Positions 1 through 5,957 are shown, counted from the stretch's first letter. The stretch is 6,855 nucleotides of DNA from an uncultured Eubacteriales bacterium (GCA_900545455.1 UQZF01000154.1:1-6855), one strand, 5' to 3'. Translations and numbers: made by a program. The notes: generated from the letters alone by a model not told the origin.

Positions 1-24
1 CATCTTAAACTGCATGGTACGCAT
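1..24 (-). CDS. 5' end of an unidentified gene, cut by window edge
   Basis: After the stop codon of the DUF4867 gene the minus strand continues with GAGGTGG, six bases, then ATG at 24-22, and eight codons stay open to the edge (MRTMQFKM). A second in-frame ATG at 15-13 lies too far from the ribosome binding site. The 13-base gap and the well-placed binding site suggest the third gene of a trpS-DUF4867 operon. Nothing can be said of its function from eight residues, and a chance start cannot be excluded. Confidence 0.35.
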
Positions 25-37
25 TCACTGCCACCTC

Positions 38-673
38 TTATTCCGCAACGCTTAAATTCTTTCCCTTGAGTCCGATGAAGCTTCCCTTCGGAAGTCCGCC
101 CTCCTCATGACCGATAAGCCACTTATTTGCCGCAGTTATGAGTGCATCCTCTCCTCCGCAGACAGGGCACTTTGCATGCTCTGTCGCAAGCTCATAGTTC
201 GTTCCCTTAGGAAGCACGACAGCCACCTGAAATCCCTTGTTGTCAGGTCCGCAAGGTGCGTAGTGAAGCGTCGTTGCATAGAGCTCAACAGCCGTTCCGG
301 CAGGAACTAAGAATGCCTCCATCTTAGAAGTGTCGTATGTAAAATCATCCTCAACGTCCCAGAGGTTTCCAAGTATGAGAATCGCATCCGTCGCCGCTGC
401 ATTTATCTCGGAACTTCTGTGATACTCAGCCGCATTAAGGAGCTGATTGTGTCCGTTGCAGTAACCAATCTGAATAGGAAGCTCACCGAAGAACTTATTT
501 TTTATCTCATTGGCCACCTCAAGGCTCTCAAGGCTCTCCACCGACGGCTCATAGACAACACCCTCAGGAATCTCCGTCTTTTTCATAGCCTCGACAAGTG
601 TTGTGAAATCAATATTCTTAATAACCTTGCCGTACTTTTTAAATCTCTTATCCGAAACTGAAATAATCTCCAT
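38..673 (-). CDS. DUF4867 family protein, function unknown
   Basis: A 211-residue soluble protein with no signal peptide or membrane segment. The whole sequence resembles the DUF4867 family of Bacillota, recognised from memory and with no established function. Visible features are a charged N-terminus, a central NAAATDAILILGNLWD stretch (91-106), a FLVPAGTAVELYATTLHYAPCG block (121-142) whose alternating hydrophobics look like the beta strands of a cupin-like barrel, and a CPVC pair (169-172) before the conserved-looking NKWLIGHEEG (183-192). H85, E89, H137 and the cysteines are possible metal ligands, but that is a guess. The ATG at 673 was chosen over upstream in-frame starts because GGGAGGA stands eight bases before it and because longer forms would overlap trpS. 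It lies 31 bases after trpS on the same strand with no terminator between them, so the two are probably cotranscribed. Confidence 0.8.
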   Translation of the reverse strand: MEIISVSDKRFKKYGKVIKNIDFTTLVEAMKKTEIPEGVVYEPSVESLESLEVANEIKNKFFGELPIQIGYCNGHNQLLNAAEYHRSSEINAAATDAILILGNLWDVEDDFTYDTSKMEAFLVPAGTAVELYATTLHYAPCGPDNKGFQVAVVLPKGTNYELATEHAKCPVCGGEDALITAANKWLIGHEEGGLPKGSFIGLKGKNLSVAE

Positions 674-704
674 TGCAATGTCCTCCCGCTTATATAGCTG
701 CACC

Positions 705-1793
705 TTAACCCTGATACTTTTTGATATGCTCGTCAATAAGTGCCTGATCTGCAAAATAATTAATCTTCATCGAATTTTTCACATCGTCAAGCGTCTTTGC
801 TGCAACCTCTCTTGCAGCCTCACTGCCCTTCTTTAACACCTCATATACATACGCTATATCCTTCTCGTACTCTTTTCTTCTGGCACGGATAGGATTAAGC
901 TCCTCGTTCATCACATTGATGAGGAACTTTTTGACCTTTACATCGCCAAGGCCACCTCTTCTGTAATGAGCCTTGAGTTCATCAAGGTTGGCATAATCAG
1001 GAAGATATTCTGCAAAATGCTCCGGCTTGCAGAAAGCATCGAGATATGTAAATACCATATTTCCTTCAATATGTCCCGGATCCTCAACCTTGATATGTGT
1101 CGGGTCAGTATACATATTTTTCATAATTTTGTCTTTAACATCCGCCTCTGACTCGGCAAGATAGATACAGTTGCCGAGTGACTTGCTCATCTTAGCCTTG
1201 CCGTCGATGCCCGGAAGTCTTAAGCATGCCTTGTTATCAGGAAGTAAAATCTCCGGTTCAACAAGAGTATCACCGTATATTCTGTTAAAGCTTCTCACAA
1301 TCTCCTTAGTCTGCTCAAGCATAGGTAGCTGATCCTCTCCTACAGGAACGGTCGTCGCCTTGAAAGCGGTAATGTCCGCAGCCTGACTTATAGGATATGT
1401 GAAAAATCCCACAGGAATGCTTGTCTCAAAGCCTCTCATCTGAATCTCAGCCTTAACGGTAGGATTACGCTGTAATCTCGACACCGTAACAAGATTGCTG
1501 TAGTAGAATGTAAGCTCTGTGAGCTCCGGAATCTGTGACTGTATGAATAATGTCGACTTGGACGGGTCAAGTCCGACCGAGAGATAATCGAGAGCAACCT
1601 CAATTATGTTCTGTCTTACCTTCTCAGGATTGTCCGCATTGTCGGTGAGTGCCTGTGCATCGGCAATCATAATGAAAATCTTGTCGTACTCACCGGAATT
1701 CTGAAGTTCAACTCTTCTCTTCAATGAACCTACATAATGTCCTATATGAAGTCTTCCGGTAGGTCTGTCACCTGTCAAAATAATCTTTCCCAT
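705..1793 (-). CDS. trpS: tryptophanyl-tRNA synthetase
   Basis: A 362-residue class I aminoacyl-tRNA synthetase that activates tryptophan with ATP and charges tRNA-Trp in the cytoplasm. The first nucleotide-binding signature is HIGH (16-19) within GDRPTGRLHIGHY. The second is KMSKS (201-205) in GKAKMSKSLGN. Between them lie IADAQALTDNADNP (43-56), an AD-containing tryptophan-pocket region, and VGEDQLPMLEQTKEI (151-165), typical of TrpRS. The helical C-terminal part (about 230-362) fits an anticodon-binding domain. Length is normal for the family or slightly long. The ATG at 1793 is chosen because GGAGGTG precedes it at good spacing and the protein then begins at the expected MGKIILTGDRPTG; 47 further upstream codons lack family resemblance and run into the YitT gene. 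It has its own promoter at 1834-1862, and DUF4867 follows in a probable operon. The short leader has no room for a T-box. Confidence 0.97.
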   Translation of the reverse strand: MGKIILTGDRPTGRLHIGHYVGSLKRRVELQNSGEYDKIFIMIADAQALTDNADNPEKVRQNIIEVALDYLSVGLDPSKSTLFIQSQIPELTELTFYYSNLVTVSRLQRNPTVKAEIQMRGFETSIPVGFFTYPISQAADITAFKATTVPVGEDQLPMLEQTKEIVRSFNRIYGDTLVEPEILLPDNKACLRLPGIDGKAKMSKSLGNCIYLAESEADVKDKIMKNMYTDPTHIKVEDPGHIEGNMVFTYLDAFCKPEHFAEYLPDYANLDELKAHYRRGGLGDVKVKKFLINVMNEELNPIRARRKEYEKDIAYVYEVLKKGSEAAREVAAKTLDDVKNSMKINYFADQALIDEHIKKYQG

Positions 1794-1833
1794 AAAACAC
1801 CTCCACCCGCTGTGACACGGTAAATATAACATT

Positions 1834-1862
1834 AATATATCCCTTAAACGCCGTTTAGTCAA
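1834..1862 (-). promoter_or_regulatory. sigma-A promoter of trpS
   Basis: On the minus strand TTGACT (1862-1857), 17 bases, then TATATT (1839-1834). Both boxes are close to consensus and the spacing is ideal. It lies about 40 bases upstream of the trpS start codon, giving a short leader, and would also serve the DUF4867 gene. No clear terminator separates it from the YitT gene, so read-through from upstream may add to it. Confidence 0.75.
1845..1857. repeat. 13-bp palindrome between the -35 and -10 boxes of trpS
   Basis: TAAACG, a single C, then CGTTTA is a perfect inverted repeat with 6-bp arms. It fills most of the promoter spacer and touches the -35 box at 1857. A repressor bound here would block RNA polymerase, so it is an operator candidate; a chance palindrome of this size remains possible. 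Confidence 0.45.
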
Positions 1863-1896
1863 CAATTTAACACTATACGGTGAAAAAGCAGCTACA

Positions 1897-2763
1897 CTAG
1901 TTAAGTCCTCTGAAACCCTTTCCGATAATCTCACTGCTGTTCGTTATCATGATGAACGTATCCTTGCCATGATTTAACTTGATATAATTTCTAAGCTCTA
2001 CAGCCTGTCCTCTCTTTAACACCGTGAGAATGACATACTTCTGCTTGTGTGTAAAGGAGCCCTCCGCCTTGAAGGTGGTCGCACCCTTTCCGAGTTCGTT
2101 GTGAATGAACAAGACAATGTCGTCCGGCGAATCCGTGATAATCGTAAAATACTTGCAAAGGTTGACGTTCTCAATCGTGCCGTCGATTACAAGGGTCTTA
2201 GCCATAAGTCCGACGAACGAGAAAAGTCCCGTCTCAATATCAAATACCATACATGCCGCTATCGTGATTGCAAGGTCAACGATAAAAAGCGCAACTCCGA
2301 TGTTAAAGCTTGTATACTTCTTTAAAATCATCGCAATGATATCCGTTCCTCCGCCCGACGCGTTCATATTGAACATTATCGCAGCACTCACAGCCGGAAG
2401 AACAATCGCAAATATAAGCTCAAGAACGGGCTGGTTCGTGAGAGGTCCGTCCATCGGAAACAGCTTCTCACAAGCACTTAACCCAACCGAGGTCAGCACA
2501 CTTACATACACCGTCTTGATTCCGAAGCTCTTTCCGAGGAAAATAAATCCCACTACAAGGAGCGCCATATTGATAACAAATGTAAACCATGCAGGTGAAA
2601 ACGGCAGAATCGCACCTAAAATAACAGATATACCCGTAACACCTCCGAACGAGAAATTGTTCGGGAACTTAAACACATACACACCGACCACAAGAACCAG
2701 AGTTGCGAGCGTGAGCATAAGATACTCAAGAACAACCTGTCCTGCTTTTGACTTTACTTCCAT
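1897..2763 (-). CDS. YitT family membrane protein with DUF2179 domain
   Basis: A 288-residue integral membrane protein of the YitT/DUF161 family with the usual C-terminal DUF2179 domain and normal length. About five to six hydrophobic segments occupy residues 10-30, 38-55, 58-77, 83-98, 112-132 and 155-190. The family-typical glycine motifs FGGVTGIS (39-46) and ASGGGTDIIAMILKKY (135-150) are intact. The soluble C-terminus (about 205-285) contains GKGATTFKAEGSFTHKQKYV and ends in a TFIMITNSSEIIGKGF stretch, as expected for a cytoplasmic DUF2179 domain. The substrate is not known; transport or a role in small-molecule homeostasis is only suspected for the family. The ATG at 2763 has AAGGAAGAG ahead of it. 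The gene stands alone after its promoter at 2808-2836, divergent from the zinc-ribbon gene and upstream of trpS on the same strand. Confidence 0.9.
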   Translation of the reverse strand: MEVKSKAGQVVLEYLMLTLATLVLVVGVYVFKFPNNFSFGGVTGISVILGAILPFSPAWFTFVINMALLVVGFIFLGKSFGIKTVYVSVLTSVGLSACEKLFPMDGPLTNQPVLELIFAIVLPAVSAAIMFNMNASGGGTDIIAMILKKYTSFNIGVALFIVDLAITIAACMVFDIETGLFSFVGLMAKTLVIDGTIENVNLCKYFTIITDSPDDIVLFIHNELGKGATTFKAEGSFTHKQKYVILTVLKRGQAVELRNYIKLNHGKDTFIMITNSSEIIGKGFRGLN

Positions 2764-2807
2764 AATCTCTTCCTTATCCTTCTAAAATTTTATGTCATGT
2801 AACTGTC

Positions 2808-2836
2808 AGTATAACATACCTGTCCCTCTTTTTCCA
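2808..2836 (-). promoter_or_regulatory. promoter of the YitT-family gene
   Basis: On the minus strand TGGAAA (2836-2831), 17 bases, then TATACT (2813-2808), preceded by TGT as in an extended -10 promoter. It lies about 45 bases before the start codon. Confidence 0.6.
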
Positions 2837-2903
2837 TATCGCCATTATATTTTTTGTAATTTATGGTGATATTTCAATTTTTATATTGCGATTAAAATTC
2901 ATG

Positions 2904-2912
2904 TGTGATAAT
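2904..2912 (+). promoter_or_regulatory. candidate extended -10 promoter of the zinc-ribbon gene
   Basis: TGTGATAAT has the TGn extension and a near-consensus -10 box about 48 bases before the start codon. No good -35 box is seen at the right distance; TTGCGA at 2886-2891 gives only a 15-base spacer. TATAAT at 2918-2923 is an alternative. The whole stretch 2840-2945 is very AT-rich, so the choice is uncertain. Confidence 0.3.
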
Positions 2913-2959
2913 GTATTTATAATTAATAAAAATTTTATAAATTATGAGGAGGATTTATC

Positions 2960-3577
2960 ATGTTTTGTCCTAATTGTGGCGCCAAGCTTGAAGATGACGC
3001 TTTATTCTGTGGCGAATGCGGCACTAAGGTAGCTGCTGATCCACAGGCTGCAACAACCGCTGCACCTGCAGCACAGGCACCTGCACTCAGCAAGCCTCTT
3101 GTATCCTTTAAGATTGGAAACAAGGATTTTTCAATTGTCAAGGAGAAGATTGACTTCATCGGTCTCATCGCCGCTGTCGTTGCATTCATTGCGCTGTTTT
3201 TACCTTATGTAACCGTTTCCGTTAATTTCCTTGGACAGAAGGCTAAGGAGTCAGCCAATTTCTTTACCGGTACACCAAGCAACGCCGTGTTCATCCTGAT
3301 AGTTATACTTTTGTACATAGCCGCCAACCTGTTTGGCAAGAAGCTTCCTACACAGATTACCGCTTATGTGACGCTTGCATTCGTAATCATCACAATCCTC
3401 AATATCAAGAGTGAAGCTTCAGGCGTTATCGACTCTTACAGCTACTTTTCAGATGCCATTAAGGTATATCCTAGTGTCGGTTTCTGGCTTATGCTTATTG
3501 CATCACTTGTTATGTCCTTTTCATGGCTTATCAAATCAAAGCTTCTTCCGCTTATCAAGAAGCAGCCTGCAGCGTAG
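2960..3577 (+). CDS. zinc-ribbon membrane protein, function unknown
   Basis: A 205-residue protein that starts with a zinc ribbon: C3, C6, C17 and C20 in CPNCG and CGECG knuckles. A low-complexity Ala/Pro/Thr linker follows (about 25-44). After it come four hydrophobic segments at about 65-83, 108-125, 131-149 and 172-192, and a lysine-rich C-terminal tail. The ribbon should be cytoplasmic and the rest membrane-embedded. Such zinc_ribbon_2-type N-termini are common on uncharacterised Bacillota membrane proteins; the membrane part matches no family I can name, so no function is given. The ATG is fixed by AGGAGG at 2947-2952, seven bases upstream. It stands alone, divergent from the YitT gene, and originally faced the secreted-protein gene at 5341 across a shared terminator now split by an insertion element. 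Confidence 0.85.
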   Translation: MFCPNCGAKLEDDALFCGECGTKVAADPQAATTAAPAAQAPALSKPLVSFKIGNKDFSIVKEKIDFIGLIAAVVAFIALFLPYVTVSVNFLGQKAKESANFFTGTPSNAVFILIVILLYIAANLFGKKLPTQITAYVTLAFVIITILNIKSEASGVIDSYSYFSDAIKVYPSVGFWLMLIASLVMSFSWLIKSKLLPLIKKQPAA

Positions 3578-3607
3578 GTATAAATAACATAATTTCATTA
3601 AAAACAA

Positions 3608-3631
3608 AATCCCCTGAATCTCAGGGGGATT
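3608..3631. terminator. left copy of a duplicated terminator hairpin
   Basis: AATCCCCTGA, loop ATC, then TCAGGGGGATT forms a strong stem with one unpaired G. It lies 30 bases after the zinc-ribbon gene. In the minus direction it is followed by a T-rich stretch (complement of AAAAACAAAA at 3600-3609). In the plus direction the T-tract is missing because the insertion element begins right after it. The other copy is at 5299-5323 and differs only by one extra C. The pair is best read as a target duplication of a bidirectional terminator. Confidence 0.75.
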
Positions 3632-3646
3632 CAGACTGTAGACAAA
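3632..3646 (+). repeat. left terminal inverted repeat of the IS
   Basis: CAGACTGTAGACAAA, matched by the complement of 5284-5298 with a single G/A difference. Its last three bases overlap the A-rich start of the internal terminator hairpin. Confidence 0.8.
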
Positions 3647-3673
3647 ATCCGAGGTTCATGCCTCGGATTTTTT
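3644..3673 (+). terminator. inward-facing intrinsic terminator at the IS left end
   Basis: AAAATCCGAGG, loop TTCATG, then CCTCGGATTTT plus TT: a perfect 11-bp stem ending in a run of T. It lies inside the element just after the left repeat and before the transposase promoter, so it would stop transcripts coming from the zinc-ribbon gene. Confidence 0.8.
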
Positions 3674-3714
3674 CATTTCTGAAACAATTAAAGTACTGAA
3701 AATGCGTATAAAAG

Positions 3715-3743
3715 CTGACATTACAGCTCTTTTTTAATATAAT
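3715..3743 (+). promoter_or_regulatory. transposase promoter
   Basis: CTGACA (3715-3720), 17 bases, TATAAT (3738-3743): five of six and six of six consensus bases at ideal spacing. A small inverted repeat (AGCTG at 3713-3717, CAGCT at 3724-3728) overlaps the -35 box. The start codon is 33 bases downstream of the -10 box. Confidence 0.7.
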
Positions 3744-5250
3744 TACTATATCAAAAATCAGGCGGTGAGTGCTTTATGATGACAGTCAATGCAGATAAAA
3801 AAAGAGAACAGATTCAGATGTTTTGTATGGATGATTTGGTGCCTAAAGACCATCTTTTAAGGCTGATTGATAAGGCAATTGACTGGAACCATATATGATC
3901 TTGTGGAAGACAAGTACTCCCCCGACTTCGGACGTCCGAGCATGGATCCGGTAATGCTTATAAGATTCCGTTTATTCAGTATCTTTATGGGATTAAAAGC
4001 ATGCGGCAGACAATGAAGGAAATAGAAGTCAATGTCGCATACCGCTGGTTTTTGGGACTGGAAATGAATGATTCCGTTCCACACTTCTCTACATTCGGCA
4101 AAAACTACACCCGAAGATTTAAGGATACAGACCTGTTTGAACAGATCTTTTCCCATATCCTGTCCGAATGTTATAAGTATAAATTCGTTGATCCGACAGA
4201 AGTGTTTGTTGATGCAACTCATGTGAAAGCATGTGCCAACAGTAAAAAAATGAGAGCAAGGATTGCCCGCGAAGAAATTTTGTTTTATGAGGAACTACTG
4301 AAAAAAGAAATAAATTCCGACAGGTAAGCTCACGGAAAGAAGCCTTTGAAGGATTCGGATAAAGATAATAATAAGCCGTCTTCGGGCGGCGGCATGAAAG
4401 ACTTTACGACAGATGTTCCGGAAGATGGTAAAACCGTCAAATGCAGCACAACCGATCCCGAAAGCGGATGGTTCAGAAAAGGCGAACATAAACATGTATT
4501 CGCATACTCGGTTGAAACCGCATGTGACAGGTTCGAATGGATTCTCGGATACTCGGTTAATCCCGGAAACATGCACGACAGCAGAACCTTTAAATCACTT
4601 TATGACAAGATAAAAAATATCGGTATCAAAACACTTGTGGCTGATGCAGGGTATAAAACTCCCGCAATAGCCAAGCTTTTAATAGATGACGGAATCCGTC
4701 CTTTGCTGCCGTATAAGAGACCTATGACAAAGGAAGGATTTTTCCGTAAGTACGAATACGCCTATGATGAATACTATGACTGGTATGTATGCCCGAATAA
4801 TCAGGTACTGAAATATTCAACTACCAACAGGGAGGGCTACAGGGAATATAAAAGCTGTTCAGAAACATGTGCCGCCTGTCCGTATCTGAGTCAATGCACC
4901 GGGAGCAGGAGCCATGAGAAGCTTGTTACCAGACATATCTGGGAGAATTACATTGAAAAATGTGAAGACATCCGTCTTTCGATCGGAGTGAAGGAGCTTT
5001 ATTCACACAGGAAAGAAACCATTGAACGCCTGTTTGGAACGGCAAAAGAGAATCATGGTTTCAGATATACACAGATGCTTGGAAAAGCCCGGATGGAGAT
5101 GAAAGTCGGGCTTACTTATGCATGCATGAATTTAAAGAAACTGGCAGGAATGCTGCAAAGATATGGTAAATTTGACGGTGTAAATACACCTGATCCGACT
5201 CATAAATCATTCCAATGGATTAAAAAAATAGATTTTTACATAAATCAGAG

Positions 5251-5282
5251 AAAATGGCACTGGGATTTGCAACCTAGTGCCA
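5251..5282 (-). terminator. inward-facing hairpin at the IS right end
   Basis: Read on the minus strand: TGGCACTAGG, an 8-base loop, CCCAGTGCCA, then TTTTCTC. The 10-bp stem includes one wobble pair and ends in T-rich sequence. It is just inside the right repeat, within the last transposase codons, and would stop transcripts entering from the secreted-protein gene. It mirrors the hairpin at 3644-3673. Confidence 0.55.
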
Positions 5283-5283
5283 C

Positions 5284-5298
5284 TTTGTCTACAGTTTG
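5284..5298 (-). repeat. right terminal inverted repeat of the IS
   Basis: TTTGTCTACAGTTTG, the complement of the left repeat with one mismatch. It is also transposase coding sequence: the TGA stop uses its last two bases plus the first A of the flanking hairpin. Confidence 0.8.
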
Positions 5299-5325
5299 AA
5301 TCCCCCTGAATCTCAGGGGGATTTT
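5299..5325. terminator. right copy of the duplicated terminator hairpin
   Basis: AATCCCCCTGA, loop ATC, TCAGGGGGATT, then TT and CATTTT. The 11-bp stem is perfect. In the plus direction it has the T-rich tail and follows directly on the transposase stop, so it now serves the element. In the minus direction it follows the secreted-protein gene but has lost its T-tract to the insertion. Confidence 0.75.
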
Positions 5326-5340
5326 CATTTTATCTGTTCT

Positions 5341-5817
5341 TTAATAAAAACTTACTTCGTCATAATATGTATTAATTATACCATGATTACTTGAGCTCCA
5401 GATTATACTGAACGATGAGCGAACAGATACGGTAAAACTTAATTCGCACGTATCATTACTGTTACGGATATTTATATTGTTAACTTCTACTACTTTTGAA
5501 TTGTCATATAAATTTTTTTCAATATCATAGTCTGTTATTTCTATATATCTGCCTTCCTCATAGGAATAATAACATGTGCAGACTACATTACCGATAATTT
5601 TGCCATCGTAATACAGTTGAACTACAAAGCCTTCCGATATATTTGTGTACGGAGTTATTGATTCATTAGTATTCAGTTTTGAAACCGTATAGGTATATCT
5701 CGAGCTTTCATCGGGAGACTCTGAATTTTCATAATCACTGGCATAGACAATCGCCAAATTGCCTAAAAGAGAAATAAGTAACAAGCACATCGTAAATAAA
5801 ATAGTTTTTTTCTTCAT
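5341..5817 (-). CDS. small secreted protein, unknown family, likely sigma-factor target
   Basis: A 158-residue protein with a clear signal peptide: a lysine start MKKK, a hydrophobic core (about 5-24) and a likely signal peptidase I site after VYA (24-26). The mature part of about 132 residues is acidic, rich in Ser, Tyr, Asn and Thr, and shows alternating hydrophobic strands (for example FVVQLYYDGKIIGNVV, 64-79), suggesting a beta fold. Its three cysteines are C80, C82 and C124. There is no lipobox and no wall-anchor motif, so it is probably released or loosely bound outside the cell. I do not recognise a family. The ATG at 5817 has AAAGGAGAA nine bases upstream. It is divergent from the sigma factor gene and has a promoter of the same form as that gene (5862-5888), which is the main clue to its role. 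Confidence 0.75.
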   Translation of the reverse strand: MKKKTILFTMCLLLISLLGNLAIVYASDYENSESPDESSRYTYTVSKLNTNESITPYTNISEGFVVQLYYDGKIIGNVVCTCYYSYEEGRYIEITDYDIEKNLYDNSKVVEVNNINIRNSNDTCELSFTVSVRSSFSIIWSSSNHGIINTYYDEVSFY

Positions 5818-5861
5818 AAGTTAGTTCTCCTTTATTATAGTTTATAATTTACATTTATATG

Positions 5862-5888
5862 TACGCAAAATAAAGAGAAAAAGTTGCA
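5862..5888 (-). promoter_or_regulatory. candidate ECF-sigma promoter of the secreted-protein gene
   Basis: On the minus strand TGCAAC (5888-5883), 17 bases, then CGTA (5865-5862). This has the layout of ECF promoters such as Bacillus SigX and SigW (an AAC-type -35 box and a CGT-type -10 box about 16-17 bases apart). The start site would fall near 5856, about 40 bases before the start codon. The same sequence and spacing recur on the other strand at 5931-5957. Confidence 0.65.
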
Positions 5889-5938
5889 TGTAATTTTCTT
5901 TTTTTATAAAATAAATAAATGTTGCCACCATGCAACTT
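5881..5938. repeat. 10-bp inverted repeat formed by two facing -35 boxes
   Basis: AAGTTGCATG (5881-5890) and CATGCAACTT (5929-5938) are perfect complements 38 bases apart, with AT-rich sequence between. Each arm contains the -35 element of one of the two divergent ECF-type promoters. A further GTTGC at 5921-5925 could pair locally with GCAAC at 5932-5936. The arms are too far apart for a typical terminator. Confidence 0.8.
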
Positions 5939-5957
5939 AAACTAAGAACTCCCCGTA
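5931..5957 (+). promoter_or_regulatory. candidate autoregulatory ECF-sigma promoter of the sigma gene
   Basis: TGCAAC (5931-5936), 17 bases, CGTA (5954-5957), about 50 bases before the sigma start codon. It is the same as the promoter facing the other way at 5862-5888, including TT after the -35 box. A TATAAT overlaps at 5958-5963 but has no -35 box at 16-18 bases (ACTTAA and neighbours), so a sigma-A promoter is less likely. Confidence 0.65.

Larger units (their letters stand above)
3632..5298 (+). mobile_element. IS1182-family insertion sequence, transposase inactivated
   Basis: A 1667-bp element with 15-bp terminal inverted repeats (CAGACTGTAGACAAA at the left, the complement of CAAACTGTAGACAAA at the right; 14 of 15 match). 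It contains one transposase gene in which three lesions are visible. Outside the repeats lie two near-identical 24/25-bp hairpin copies, so the element sits in a palindrome that was duplicated. Because the target is itself palindromic, the inverted repeat runs on into the hairpin arms (26 bp with one mismatch), and the exact ends are therefore uncertain by up to about 11 bp on each side. The family assignment rests on the transposase sequence. Confidence 0.85.
3776..5299 (+). pseudogene. IS1182-family transposase, broken by two frameshifts and a stop
   Basis: The intact gene would encode about 508 residues of a DDE transposase acting on the element's own ends. It starts at ATG 3776 after GGCGGTGAG with MMTVNADKKREQIQMF and reads to a stop at 3896-3898. 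Losing one AT from an (AT) run near 3891 explains this, since adding it back gives IDWNHIYDLVEDKYSPDFG. A missing A near 3962 (expected ATA AAG ATT CCG) shifts frame again, into IPFIQYLYGIKSMRQTMKEI. TAA at 4325-4327 stands where GAA is expected (DR-E-AHGKKPL). In reconstructed numbering the likely DDE residues are D147 (FVDATH), D291 (VADAGY) and E418 (ETIER, with K425 six residues on). A cysteine cluster C340, C362, C366, C369, C375 lies between the last two. The lesions sum to three missing bases, so the first and last segments share a frame. The gene runs through the right repeat. No active transposase is expected unless the lesions are sequencing errors. Confidence 0.88.

Noticed and set aside
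107..836. Open frames on the plus strand opposite DUF4867 and trpS
   Set aside because: They lie antisense to well-supported genes, lack ribosome binding sites and show no domain-like composition.
1794..1896. T-box riboswitch in front of trpS
   Set aside because: Only 103 bases separate the genes and the promoter uses part of them; there is no room for a T-box and no specifier stem or antiterminator is visible.
2047..2785. Plus-strand open frames (up to 226 codons) opposite the YitT gene
   Set aside because: The minus-strand protein has clear YitT and DUF2179 motifs; the antisense frames are by-products of its codon bias.
3713..3735. Second terminator inside the left end of the IS (AGCTG/CAGCT stem followed by a T-run)
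   Set aside because: The stem has only five pairs, and the segment overlaps the -35 box and spacer of a near-consensus promoter, a better explanation.
3776..4330. Programmed frameshifting or readthrough to make active transposase
   Set aside because: The shifts are a 2-base loss and a 1-base loss without a slippery heptamer and stem arrangement, and an in-frame TAA follows. Three independent lesions fit decay or sequencing error better.
4295..4576. Minus-strand open frames within the IS
   Set aside because: They lie antisense to the transposase in its conserved region, with no start signals or recognisable protein.
5834..5839. TATAAT on the minus strand as the -10 box of the secreted-protein gene
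   Set aside because: It is about 16 bases from the start codon, so transcription would begin within or after the ribosome binding site.
5881..5938. The 10-bp inverted repeat as a transcription terminator or transposon end pair
   Set aside because: The arms are 38 bases apart in a region between divergent genes, no transcript needs termination there, and each arm is explained as a -35 element.
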